A stretch of DNA of 10,006 nt from Vibrio tasmaniensis 1F-187 (GCF_000272405.2 NZ_AJZM02000144.1:1-10006), one strand, 5' to 3'; shown: positions 1 through 6,094, counted from the first letter of the stretch. Program-made: numbers and translations. The notes: generated by a model from the sequence alone, not told the origin.

Positions 1-29
1 CTTGCCCGAAGGGTAACGCCCAAGGCAAG
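1..29. repeat. Inverted repeat at window edge
   Basis: CTTGCC at 1-6 is complementary to GGCAAG at 24-29, and a smaller GGG/CCC pair (11-13 and 19-21) sits inside it. This would fold as a nested hairpin. No clear T-run follows on either strand, so I do not call it a terminator. It lies beyond the decayed minus-strand gene that ends near position 56 and may close that transcription unit, but the window edge hides its other side. Confidence 0.4.
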
Positions 30-41
30 GCTTAATTGTTT

Positions 42-58
42 TAGGTAGGGACTACCTA
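42..58. repeat. 7-bp inverted repeat with 3-nt loop
   Basis: TAGGTAG (42-48) and CTACCTA (52-58) are perfect inverse copies separated by GGA. It overlaps the last stop codon (56-58) of the decayed gene on the minus strand. It may be a stop-proximal hairpin or protein site. The sequence downstream on the minus strand is A-rich rather than T-rich, so an intrinsic terminator is not supported. Confidence 0.45.
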
Positions 59-331
59 TCCAATCTCCCCAAGGTCAGCCATATCCTTTTAAACTGGCTC
101 TTTATTTTCATCCTGGGACGATGAGCCATCAACTAATTCAATGATTTTCTACAACTCATCGATCTTAATCGAACCGTTATAATTGGCCTATGCCATAGCG
201 AGTACCATTTGATAAAGCACATCAGTTCTTAATGTACCGGCACGGCTACCAGACTATTCATATCGTTTACACATTGCCATATCACTGCTTTTACTGGTAT
301 TGAATCGAACTTGGACAGGAAAATCATTCAT
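56..331 (-). pseudogene. Decayed small gene with three or four in-frame TAG/TAA stops
   Basis: Reading the minus strand from ATG at 331 gives a continuous 92-codon frame with protein-like content, interrupted by TAG at 254-256, 188-190 and 149-151, then TAA at 89-91 and TAG at 56-58. The TAA may be the natural end (80 codons), which leaves three premature TAGs. In context each TAG could replace glutamine (YE*SGSR, AMA*ANYNG, DEL*KIIEL), that is CAG to TAG. No indel is needed. The start overlaps the end of the upstream frame through ATGAATGA, as in a translationally coupled operon. The predicted intact product is small and soluble with a helical middle and an acidic tail; I do not recognise its family. 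A functional gene would need stop readthrough; decay is the simpler view. Confidence 0.6.
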
Positions 332-436
332 GATTAGAATCAACATTGATGTATTCAGCTAAACATTTAGCAATTTCGCCGTACACTCATCGTCCGGTGA
401 GGACGGTGAGAAGTCACCAAAATACGTTGTAGTCAT
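324..436 (-). pseudogene. Remnant of a small coupled ORF with a frameshift; ParA-like tail
   Basis: From ATG at 436 one frame begins MTTTYFGDFSPSSPDDE. A second frame ends GEIAKCLAEYINVDSNHE and a TGA at 324-326 that overlaps the next ATG. The total of 113 nt is one short of a whole number of codons, fitting a single 1-nt deletion near 380-390. The 16 bp at 345-360 are identical, in the same reading frame, to the stretch of parA that encodes AEYIN near its C-terminus (3441-3456). It may be the worn tail of a second ATPase gene, or an independent small gene with a chance match. No strong Shine-Dalgarno sequence precedes 436. Confidence 0.4.
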
Positions 437-506
437 ATATCGATACTAACCCTGAAGAATAGACACATAATCCTTCCATACCCGCGTAAGGTTTGTGCTT
501 GTCCAA

Positions 507-520
507 TTTTGCATGCAAAA
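507..520. promoter_or_regulatory. Palindrome copy 1, candidate ParB binding site
   Basis: TTTTGCATGCAAAA is a perfect 14-bp palindrome, identical to the copies at 621-634 and 4278-4291. Length and symmetry resemble the KorB operator of IncP plasmids (TTTAGC-S-GCTAAA), which fits the KorB-like ParB encoded at 2419-3393. Binding is inferred, not shown. Confidence 0.6.
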
Positions 521-620
521 GTCACAATGCGAAATTGAAAGTCACTCTCCACGCGTCCAATGAGCTTTGAGTTAGACCTAACATAAATATTCTCATATTT
601 TCTAAATTAATCATGAGCAA

Positions 621-634
621 TTTTGCATGCAAAA
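621..634. promoter_or_regulatory. Palindrome copy 2, candidate ParB binding site
   Basis: Second exact copy of TTTTGCATGCAAAA, extended here by one base pair on each side (A at 620, T at 635). It lies 114 bp from copy 1 and close to the inverted and tandem repeats. Two sites in one non-coding block suggest a partition cluster. Confidence 0.6.
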
Positions 635-645
635 TCGAGTGTCGC

Positions 646-683
646 TTTAACGCTCTTTGAGTTTGATAGTAAAGAACGTTAAA
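646..683. repeat. 13-bp imperfect inverted repeat
   Basis: TTTAACGCTCTTT (646-658) and AAAGAACGTTAAA (671-683) are inverse copies with a single mismatch, around a 12-nt centre. No T-run follows the stem on either strand. A dyad between a candidate ParB site and tandem repeats could be a regulatory or origin element; otherwise it could be a weak structure ending the decayed gene at 735-1447. Confidence 0.5.
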
Positions 684-720
684 AGAAGTAAAGAAGTAAA
701 GAAGTAAAGAAGTAAAGAAG
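682..720. repeat. 8-bp tandem repeat, about 4.9 copies
   Basis: The unit AAAGAAGT is repeated without mismatch from 682, with four full copies and a seventh-base partial one ending at 720. It lies 14 bp from the stop codon of the decayed gene on the minus strand. Such short direct repeats can be iteron-like, or simple slippage-prone repeats. The 8-bp spacing is shorter than usual for iterons (about one or two helical turns), so I favour a microsatellite-like repeat. Confidence 0.7.
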
Positions 721-734
721 GGATATCGCTCAAA

Positions 735-1447
735 TCAATCTTGAACAATCTTAAATTCAGATCGTTTAACTTTTGCATCAATAGCTCGGTTATATTTTTC
801 AAGACGCTCTATCTGCGCCTTGTATCTTTCATCAACTTTACCAACAAAAGCCGCATCGAGCTTTGAAGTAAGATCAGCTAGTCTCGCTTTAGGTTCATTT
901 ATTGGCTCTCCAGAATACGTCCAGGCACCGAGAATCCAAGTAATCACACGCTCTTCTAGCTCTCGTTTAAGAGTATCAACATTGTAATGTTTCATTCGTC
1001 GGCAATGCTCTTCATCAGGAGTTACCACTCCACTGTAATCCTCAATATCAAAATCGTTGATACTAAGCGTAAACCGATTCGTAGGTCATTCAACATACAT
1101 AATAGGTAGAAGTGATTTCTAGAAAAAGTCGTGAGCGGATACGAGCCTGAGCCTTTAATGTATGCAATAGCAAGTTTCTTAGCTAAAGCCTGTCTAGCGT
1201 CTTTAGCCCGTTTTTTTTCTTGCTCATCTCTAAGTCGTTTTTCTTTAAGGTGAGTGAATTTATATTTAACACTGTCCAGAGCTTCTCTAGCTTTCACGAT
1301 CGCTTCAATTTCTTCTTCACTAAACAGTGATTTAGTATTTCGATCTCCTAAAAGCTCCTTAGCTAAACCATTACTTAAACGAGTGATCGCGGTTTGCTTT
1401 TTCTTGGCCTTATCTGAATCCTAATACTTGAATAGCTCTTCGTTCAT
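735..1447 (-). pseudogene. Broken gene: charged coiled-coil protein with early TAG and a frameshift
   Basis: A good Shine-Dalgarno (AGGAG, 8 nt upstream) precedes ATG at 1445-1447. The frame reads MNEELFKY, then TAG at 1421-1423, and continues in frame with protein-like, lysine- and glutamate-rich sequence to about residue 120. Near 1075-1085 the reading must shift frame to continue as RFTLSINDFDIEDYS and on to the natural TGA at 735-737. The 713-nt span is one short of 238 codons, which fits a single 1-nt deletion. The intact product would be about 237 aa with a basic helical segment (KEKRLRDEQEKKRAKDARQ) and a C-terminal helical region. I do not recognise the family. The separate pieces at 1022-1297 and 735-1028 are fragments of this one gene, not two genes. 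It was probably part of the parAB operon. Confidence 0.65.
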
Positions 1448-1470
1448 AACTTAACTCCTAGAATATTTAA

Positions 1471-1842
1471 TCAACCGAAAACACTTAACCCTTTGTCGGA
1501 TATACGCCAATAGATTTTGGCCGTATTTCTTTGGTAGCTATCACCAATAACGACTTGGCCATCTTTATCTAACACTCGTCGCTCAATAAAACCCGCATCG
1601 AGTAGGAGATAGAGCACCTTATGGGAATTACTAAGACTCGGCACATCGAGCAGTTGCTCTTTCAGTGAATTCGCCTCATAGAAAAAGGTTTCATCATTTA
1701 ATTTCAATCGTTCGACCTTGTCATTATCCAAGTTGTGATGACAAAGGTTCATGATCGTTAAAAGCTGAAAACAAAGTGATTGTCTAGGTAATTGAGAAAG
1801 CTCATGTAAGTGCTTAATTCTTTGTTCATATGAAAAAATCAT
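1471..1842 (-). CDS. Small winged-helix-like protein of the partition operon
   Basis: This 123-aa soluble protein is all-helical at its start (residues 5-40). From about residue 66 it has a pattern that suggests a winged helix: SNSHKVLYLLLDAGFIERR (a recognition-helix-like stretch at 72-89), a polar turn (DKDGQVVIGD) and a beta wing with KIYWRISDKGLSVF at the end, as in MarR/PadR-type or replication-linked wHTH proteins. That reading rests on pattern only; I do not recognise the family. The gene follows the parAB row on the same strand, begins at ATG with only a weak purine stretch upstream (AGAGAA), and ends at TGA 24 nt before the start of the next, broken, gene. Likely roles are regulation or copy control, but this is inference. 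Confidence 0.6.
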   Translation of the reverse strand: MIFSYEQRIKHLHELSQLPRQSLCFQLLTIMNLCHHNLDNDKVERLKLNDETFFYEANSLKEQLLDVPSLSNSHKVLYLLLDAGFIERRVLDKDGQVVIGDSYQRNTAKIYWRISDKGLSVFG

Positions 1843-1870
1843 GACGGATTCTCTGTTTATTTTATTGGTG

Positions 1871-2020
1871 TCATTGACTGCATCGACGCGCCCAATCTTC
1901 GCTCATTGATTCTTGGTCTGTGAGAAGTTTGGATTTAGTCTTCTCAAATAGCATACGCGCGCCAAGTTCTCAGTCTTCACGTTGTTCTTCTACATTATTT
2001 AAAAACGCCGCAACTAACGT
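1871..2020 (-). pseudogene. Small interrupted ORF with in-frame TGA
   Basis: After the stop of the upstream gene a 50-codon frame reads LVAAFLNNVEEQRED, then TGA (1970-1972), then ELGARMLFEKTKSKLL and on to TGA at 1871-1873. The sequence on both sides is protein-like and in the same frame, so the inner TGA could replace CGA (arginine), another C-to-T change. No ATG, GTG or TTG opens the frame (first codon ACG), so the start may also be lost. It may be a worn gene or the former 3' extension of the 134-aa gene. Internal ATG at 1952-1954 would give a 27-aa peptide without a good ribosome site. Confidence 0.4.
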
Positions 2021-2024
2021 TCAG

Positions 2025-2429
2025 TTATTCGTATTCGCCGGAGGTCTCATTTTGTGCTTGCTTTGCAAGTTCTAGCCACTCGCCTAATAACACTTTCCAA
2101 CTTTCATTGATTGGGTAGTCATTCAAGAGCAGAAAGCGAGCTGTAATAGCTTTTTCAATATCAGTATTTGGCAACCAATCAAGCTCAATCAACAAGTCAA
2201 AGGAGGCTCTACAAGCCCATTGAGGAGCGCGACTTTCAATAATCCAAGATTTTATTACTTCACCTGGAGGGGGGGGCCTATGAGCAACATAGGACCGATC
2301 GACGGCTCTAGTCGTTATTTGTTCAATGGCTTGAGTAGCACTGCCTTCGAAATGTAATGAGTACAACTTAATTAGGCTGGCTCGATGAGTATTCACTACT
2401 TGAGCCAACTTTTTTTTATTAGTGGACAT
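2025..2429 (-). CDS. Conserved-looking 134-aa protein downstream of parB
   Basis: I do not recognise this 134-aa soluble protein. It starts with a lysine-rich end (MSTNKKKLAQ). The middle holds a proline run (RPPPPGEVIKSWI, residues 51-63) and an acidic, tryptophan-bearing helical half (FDLLIELDWLPNTDIEKAI). Its ATG lies inside the end of parB (11-nt overlap) without an obvious Shine-Dalgarno sequence, which implies translational coupling and a role with the partition pair. The proline run is encoded by a C8 tract on the coding strand (G8 at 2269-2276), a possible slippage site. TAA closes the frame at 2025-2027. Confidence 0.7.
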   Translation of the reverse strand: MSTNKKKLAQVVNTHRASLIKLYSLHFEGSATQAIEQITTRAVDRSYVAHRPPPPGEVIKSWIIESRAPQWACRASFDLLIELDWLPNTDIEKAITARFLLLNDYPINESWKVLLGEWLELAKQAQNETSGEYE

Positions 2430-3393
2430 GTTCTATCGAGTGATACCCAATCACTGCAATATCTCTGGCTGGTACTGTCAATTTCCCTGGACTAGAATCG
2501 AGTACAATAACTATTTGGCCACTTTCGGCTTGGCCATTGAGATCAATGAAGCCTTGCTCCCCCTCAAACGATATTCTTATTCCATTATTTTTCGGGGTAG
2601 GGGTAGCACCTGATACTTTCGTTTGAGTGACTTCATTTAAAGACGCCTCATTTGTTACTTCTTGATGCTCAGGGGAGGGTTGTTCTTCATCAGCTTGCTT
2701 TGATTTAGCCTCTTTCTTAGAAGCCTTTAGGTTTTTTACAAGCTCTTTAGCTTCTTTACGTGAAACAGGAGATTTAAGAAGTTTCTTTGTTTCTTCCTCG
2801 TTGAGTTCTCCTGCAATACGTAGAGAGTTGACCGTATCAACATCACGGATAATGCCATTGTGATAAGCAAGTTCAATATAAGGAGGGCATTGAGCTGCCT
2901 TTCGAAAAGCGCTAATACGAGACTCAGATAAGCTCACAACATTAGCTAGATCTTTGTTCTCAACAATCCCTTGCTCTTCCATTAGCAGCTCTAAAGCGCG
3001 GCCTGTCTCAAAAGGAGTAAGATCGTTTCTATGAAGGTTTTCTGATAGTTGCGCTAACACTGTTCCCGGGTCACGCACCAAACACTCTACGTGAGTGATT
3101 TTATCACTCAGGTTGGCCGCTCTCCAACGACACTCACCCACTTGTATTTTGTAGCCACGAATATCTTTATGAGTCACAACAATGGGTTGAAGCTGGCCAA
3201 TATCGTCCATGTTTTTAGACAGATCTGCAATGTACTCTTCATCAAAGAATTTGCGTACCTGTTCGGATGAATAGATGTCCTCTTTAGGGATCAGAACAAC
3301 GCTCTCACCAGGTTTTATCTCGTTGATTTCTTCATCGAGCAACGATTTAGACTTATTGCTCATTAAAGATTTAAAATCTTTTTTACTACTCAT
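2419..3393 (-). CDS. parB: ParB-family partition protein, KorB-like architecture
   Basis: The 324-aa protein is the DNA-binding member of the partition pair; it should bind centromere sites, spread as a CTP-dependent clamp and contact ParA. The N-terminal ParB/Srx fold (about 33-130) has GECRWRAA (86-93), the counterpart of the GERR box, and ENLHRNDLTPFE (118-129), the usual ENxxRxDLxPxE box. A helix-turn-helix follows (about 146-166, NKDLANVVSLSESRISAF). Residues 205-270 are a charged linker. Residues 271-318 look beta-rich (GFIDLNG, VPARDIAVIGYHS), similar in place and size to the SH3-like C-terminal domain of IncP KorB. Start ATG has GGAGG 7 nt upstream and overlaps the parA stop as ATGA. 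KorB-type proteins also repress promoters, so this protein may control its own operon through the nearby palindrome. The KorB link is from layout, not alignment. Confidence 0.93.
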   Translation of the reverse strand: MSSKKDFKSLMSNKSKSLLDEEINEIKPGESVVLIPKEDIYSSEQVRKFFDEEYIADLSKNMDDIGQLQPIVVTHKDIRGYKIQVGECRWRAANLSDKITHVECLVRDPGTVLAQLSENLHRNDLTPFETGRALELLMEEQGIVENKDLANVVSLSESRISAFRKAAQCPPYIELAYHNGIIRDVDTVNSLRIAGELNEEETKKLLKSPVSRKEAKELVKNLKASKKEAKSKQADEEQPSPEHQEVTNEASLNEVTQTKVSGATPTPKNNGIRISFEGEQGFIDLNGQAESGQIVIVLDSSPGKLTVPARDIAVIGYHSIEHVH

Positions 3394-4187
3394 GACAACG
3401 CCTCCGCTTTCAACTCAAACTCTTGCATCAAAGCATTGATATTGATGTATTCAGCTTTTTTAGCGTCGTACTCAATAATGCTTTGCTTGAACGCTGAGGC
3501 TTCTGAAACCCTAGTTGTATGGATCACCTGAGTCTTGAATACCAGGTCGCCATAATCCTCAGACAACTTGGTAGCGAAGTAATCTTGCAGTTGAGTAGGG
3601 ACTTTTTTCACCATATTTAGGTACATACCTAATACAGATACATCCAAACCATAAGTGCTTTTGATACGCGCTACAGATTTAAGAATTTTCGATACACCTT
3701 GAAAACTGTCTTCTTCTGCTGTGGTAGGAATCAACAGACCATCACACGCGATAAGGGCCGAGTATTGCAGGTTTCCAACAGAAGGGGCGGTGTCGATAAA
3801 TACGTAGTCGTATTGTTCAGCCAGTTTATTTATGTTTTGAGCAAAGAAACCAATTTCATCATTTGTACAGTTGTTAAGACTGCTGATATTGAAAGTAGCA
3901 CCAAAGATATGAAGATTTGAATTGAGTTCGACAGGCTCACCATAGAACTCTTCATCGAAGAATGAAATGACATTCGCCTCACCGACTTTTCGAGTGATAG
4001 AGGCGGGTTTCGCTTTGCTCTCGTCATTTTGGTCAAAATACTTATCCGTCAAATTACATTGCGGATCCATATCTACAACCAACACTTTTTTACTGCGCAC
4101 ATGAGAAAAGTAGTAAGCCAAGTTAACAACAGTAGTCGTCTTACCAACTCCACCTTTTTCATTACCGATCGCGACGATTTTACCCAT
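3390..4187 (-). CDS. parA: ParA partition ATPase
   Basis: A 265-aa deviant-Walker ATPase that positions plasmid or element copies by forming nucleoid-bound gradients released by ParB. The P-loop KGGVGKTTTV lies at 11-20, with the signature lysine (K11) of the ParA/MinD group. The A' box is DMDPQCNLT (39-47) and Walker B is YVFIDTAPS (128-136). There is no N-terminal DNA-binding extension, so it is the short Soj/IncC-like form, and repression is more likely to be done by ParB. Start ATG at 4185-4187 has AAAGGAG 8 nt upstream. The stop overlaps parB (ATGA). A promoter and palindrome lie upstream at 4235-4291. Confidence 0.96.
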   Translation of the reverse strand: MGKIVAIGNEKGGVGKTTTVVNLAYYFSHVRSKKVLVVDMDPQCNLTDKYFDQNDESKAKPASITRKVGEANVISFFDEEFYGEPVELNSNLHIFGATFNISSLNNCTNDEIGFFAQNINKLAEQYDYVFIDTAPSVGNLQYSALIACDGLLIPTTAEEDSFQGVSKILKSVARIKSTYGLDVSVLGMYLNMVKKVPTQLQDYFATKLSEDYGDLVFKTQVIHTTRVSEASAFKQSIIEYDAKKAEYININALMQEFELKAEALS

Positions 4188-4208
4188 TAGTATTACTCCT
4201 TTGAGACT

Positions 4209-4220
4209 GGCGTTAACGCC
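4209..4220. promoter_or_regulatory. 12-bp palindrome in the parA leader
   Basis: GGCGTTAACGCC is a perfect 12-bp palindrome between the likely parA -10 box and its ribosome-binding site. In the transcript it could form a small hairpin (GGCG/CGCC, loop TTAA); as DNA it could be an operator. It differs from the TTTTGCATGCAAAA sites, so a second regulator is possible. Confidence 0.5.
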
Positions 4221-4234
4221 TGATTACAAGGTTA

Positions 4235-4262
4235 ATACTAAGGACAAGCTGCTAAAAGTCAA
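4235..4262 (-). promoter_or_regulatory. Likely parA promoter
   Basis: On the minus strand TTGACT (complement of 4257-4262) and TAGTAT (complement of 4235-4240) are spaced by 16 bp, a fair sigma-70 match. The third TTTTGCATGCAAAA copy lies 15 bp upstream of the -35 box, which would allow ParB to repress or modulate transcription. Confidence 0.5.
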
Positions 4263-4277
4263 TAAGAAAAAACAAGA

Positions 4278-4291
4278 TTTTGCATGCAAAA
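4278..4291. promoter_or_regulatory. Palindrome copy 3, candidate ParB operator upstream of parA
   Basis: Third exact copy of TTTTGCATGCAAAA, extended to 16 bp by A at 4277 and T at 4292. Its place just upstream of the parA promoter, in the divergent region to the gene at 4449, suits an operator for parAB autoregulation and perhaps a partition site. Confidence 0.65.
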
Positions 4292-4428
4292 TTGATCGGT
4301 CATAATTTACACACAATTTCAGGGGATAACTACCGAATAACTCATGAGATCTTTTATCAAATTCCAACTATCGTGATACGCCTCTCTAAGATGTTGACGC
4401 GAATTTTCTGATAAACTAAGGCTTCAGT

Positions 4429-4438
4429 TATCTAGATA
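4429..4438. promoter_or_regulatory. 10-bp palindrome before the 193-aa gene
   Basis: TATCTAGATA is a perfect palindrome whose end is 10 nt before the ATG at 4449. It overlaps the TAGATA/TAGAAT region that could act as a -10 box, so it may be an operator. This is a short site and could occur by chance. Confidence 0.3.
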
Positions 4439-4448
4439 GAATAAACTC

Positions 4449-5030
4449 ATGAGTCGGAACCTTAAACACTATCAAGCCCTTGATGAACTTGTAACAAATT
4501 CACTTCTCGGACTGTATTGCACGATGAGTCAGCAAGGCGGATTTTGGACAACTAAAAGAAGAAACGAGCTGTTAGTAAAGTTCATCAAACCAAAAGTAAA
4601 GCGCCCTCAGTTTTCGACATGTAAAAATGAACTAAAAACAATGCTCAGTATTGGCCGCAGTGGAACAGGTAACCTTGAAGCAAAACTATGGGATATAAAT
4701 CGACTGAATCTCGAGTATCAAGCCAAATTCTCACAGGCTGACGAACTCTATATCATGTTAACGGAATTATTTGAGCAGTATCAATTCCCATCGATGCTGG
4801 AAGATATAGAAAAAGAGATTGAACGAGACACTCTCTACATGAAAGAAAAAAGCGTAGAGCAAGGATTTGATGAAGACAGCAATCAAATAAAGCCATTGGC
4901 CATGACAGTGAAAACCCATCGGTTGAAATTATTAATTAAAGCACTGCAAGCCAAAGGGATTTATCGCGTTGAAATTGTTAGTGAAGATAAAGATGAAGTC
5001 ATTCACCTTTTACTGCATCGTGAGAGGTAA
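4449..5030 (+). CDS. 193-aa protein divergent from parA, unknown function
   Basis: The product is soluble, mixed-charge and mostly helical, with a basic region (TTKRRNELLVKFIKPKVKRPQ, shortened here, residues 34-54), a helical acidic stretch (about 97-140, with LEDIEKEIERDTLY) and a C-terminal alpha/beta end with KGIYRVEIVSEDKDEVIHLL. The basic part and its position opposite parA suggest a DNA-binding or replication/copy-control role, but I recognise no family and see no catalytic motif. No Shine-Dalgarno sequence precedes the ATG; the start rests on frame length and upstream context, and a leaderless or poorly translated mRNA is possible. It ends with TAA. Confidence 0.7.
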   Translation: MSRNLKHYQALDELVTNSLLGLYCTMSQQGGFWTTKRRNELLVKFIKPKVKRPQFSTCKNELKTMLSIGRSGTGNLEAKLWDINRLNLEYQAKFSQADELYIMLTELFEQYQFPSMLEDIEKEIERDTLYMKEKSVEQGFDEDSNQIKPLAMTVKTHRLKLLIKALQAKGIYRVEIVSEDKDEVIHLLLHRER

Positions 5031-5072
5031 GGGGACACTACTAAGGAGAGTGATTACTTCTATAAACATTTT

Positions 5073-5142
5073 GCTCTTAGTTAATATGCTCACGAAAACA
5101 AGCACATCTAGTAAGAGCAGGGGGGCTCTAGTCTATTTTTTT
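5073..5142 (+). terminator. Candidate terminator region after the 193-aa gene
   Basis: AGAGC (5114-5118) and GCTCT (5125-5129) form a 5-bp stem around a G-rich loop, followed after five bases by a T-run (5135-5142). A longer alternative pairs GCTCTTA (5073-5079) with TAAGAGC (5112-5118) over a 32-nt loop. The stem overlaps the stop of the convergent minus-strand gene. The stem is weak, so this is tentative. Confidence 0.35.
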
Positions 5143-5337
5143 AACAATAAGAATAGATACAGTAGGGTGGTGCTCTACAACTTTTATAACACCTCCACTG
5201 CTCCCATTTTCATGATCCCAATAGACTGTATCGCCTTTGCCTACTGGATTAGCAAAATACGCAATAGTCCCTTCTGAACGCTCTACATCTTCACTATCTT
5301 GGCTAACTATTATGAAATACTTAAATTTGTCAGTCAT
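5128..5337 (-). CDS. 69-aa beta-rich small protein, last gene of a four-gene row
   Basis: The 69-aa product starts with KFKYFIIVSQD and ends with GDTVYWDHENGSSGGVIKVV and SILIVKKID. The alternating hydrophobic pattern and turn-forming glycines suggest a small beta barrel (SH3- or KOW-like); I do not recognise it. Its ATG overlaps the end of the wHTH gene by 8 nt (ATGACTGA), so translation is very likely coupled, and the two products may act together. It ends at TAG 97 nt from the convergent 193-aa gene. Confidence 0.65.
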   Translation of the reverse strand: MTDKFKYFIIVSQDSEDVERSEGTIAYFANPVGKGDTVYWDHENGSSGGVIKVVEHHPTVSILIVKKID

Positions 5338-5638
5338 TATTGTTTTCGCTCACGTTAAAGATTCCAAAAACAGTGATTAAAGCATCAACAAACTCACCGG
5401 CTTTAACTTCACCAAGAAAACACGGCTTGAAGGAATCTGTAACCATATATTTTTTCTTAGCAGGAACGTAGATCATCGAATCTGGATTAGCCGCTAAATA
5501 GTCTTGAAAGACCTTACTCACCTTTTGACGGCCTAAGCCCAAATGACGGTAAATATCTTTACTGGTAACGTGACCATTGAGCATTAGCTTTGCATCAATC
5601 AGTTTTAATACAGCATCATCAAGTAATGGACGTGACAC
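5330..5638 (-). CDS. Short winged helix-turn-helix protein, BrxR/CapW-like N-terminal domain
   Basis: This 102-aa protein begins with GTG, preceded by GAGGAAAA at good spacing. Residues 8-50 form a helix (AVLKLIDAKLMLNG), a short segment (HVTSKDIYRHLG) and a recognition-type helix (LGRQKVSKVFQDYL). They are followed by a wing (SMIYVPAKKKYMVTDSFKPCFL). The order matches the N-terminal domain of BrxR/CapW-type regulators, where the same RFG-helix, Y-wing and (F/Y)xPxF end is seen, but the WYL and C-terminal domains are absent. It could be a DNA-binding regulator of the neighbouring small genes. The resemblance is my recognition of pattern, not an alignment. It overlaps the next gene by 8 nt. 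Confidence 0.7.
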   Translation of the reverse strand: MSRPLLDDAVLKLIDAKLMLNGHVTSKDIYRHLGLGRQKVSKVFQDYLAANPDSMIYVPAKKKYMVTDSFKPCFLGEVKAGEFVDALITVFGIFNVSENNND

Positions 5639-5672
5639 GATTTTTCCTCGTTAAATAATCTCAAAATCAATT

Positions 5673-6089
5673 CTACATTGGAACGATGTCGTAATGAGTC
5701 CATATCTTAGATTGTTCTATTTTTTCAATCGATTGTTCAATGCGATTTCTTAATAAATGTTTATCATCCAATTCATCCGAGTAAGCTTTCAAGGCATGCA
5801 CTACATTAGGATATTGAGTGCATAACGAACCACTGGCTTGAAGTGCATAAAGATGAGGGTGAGCCAATCGTGGATGAAACTCAAATTTAACGTTATAACC
5901 AGCCATCTTTAACCGATGTCGTATGGTTCCAGAACGCAGAGTCCTAATTTTTATCTTTGAAAAAATCAGTTCCGCTTCCTTACGATTTTTTGCCTCGAAA
6001 ATATCGTGTACAACTACTTCGTTTAAACCAAAGTCTAAATAGTCATCGCTATAAATAACTTGATCACAAATAAAAAATAGTTTTGCCAA
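5673..6089 (-). CDS. 138-aa unknown protein with TTG start
   Basis: I do not recognise this soluble 138-aa protein. It opens with a beta-like segment (KLFFICDQVIYSDD), then a basic alpha/beta middle (KNRKEAELIFSKIKIRTLRSG, written shortened) with several histidines (HPRLAHPHLY), and ends in a charged helix (NRIEQSIEKIEQSK). The only plausible start is TTG at 6087-6089, five bases after the stop of the upstream gene, with AAAGG 9-10 nt before it, so it is probably coupled. TAG closes it, and an in-frame TGA two codons later gives a double stop. The 34-nt gap to the wHTH gene carries that gene's ribosome site. Confidence 0.6.
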   Translation of the reverse strand: MAKLFFICDQVIYSDDYLDFGLNEVVVHDIFEAKNRKEAELIFSKIKIRTLRSGTIRHRLKMAGYNVKFEFHPRLAHPHLYALQASGSLCTQYPNVVHALKAYSDELDDKHLLRNRIEQSIEKIEQSKIWTHYDIVPM

Positions 6090-6094
6090 GTGCT

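Larger units (their letters stand above)
437..734. other. Non-coding repeat-rich block, candidate centromere or origin-like segment
   Basis: No credible gene lies here. The block holds two copies of the 14-bp palindrome TTTTGCATGCAAAA (507-520, 621-634), an AT-rich stretch around 580-618, a 13-bp imperfect inverted repeat (646-658 with 671-683) and an 8-bp tandem repeat (682-720). Crowding of palindrome, dyad, AT-rich DNA and tandem repeats is typical of plasmid partition sites or origins. I found no clear DnaA box of the TTATNCACA type and no Rep gene, so its role as an origin is unproven. Confidence 0.4.

Noticed and set aside
437..734. CRISPR array
   Set aside because: The repeats are short, contiguous or unevenly spaced palindromes without regular spacers.
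56..1447. Genome-wide recoding of TAG as a sense codon
   Set aside because: Several intact genes in the window end at TAG (5128-5130, 5673-5675, 6095-6097, 7469-7471), some backed by a second stop or the next gene, so TAG acts as stop here.
2422..2613. 63-codon plus-strand frame opposite parB
   Set aside because: Fully antisense to the well-supported parB gene and without ribosome site.
3699..4036. Plus- and minus-strand frames of 73 and 68 codons inside parA
   Set aside because: Shadows of parA in other frames; no independent support.
5073..5118. Integron attC site
   Set aside because: The inverted repeat lacks the core GTTRRRY/RYYYAAC boxes and no integrase is present.
4969..5277. 102-codon plus-strand frame overlapping the 193-aa gene and the 69-aa gene
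   Set aside because: Out of frame with one real gene and antisense to another; no ribosome site.
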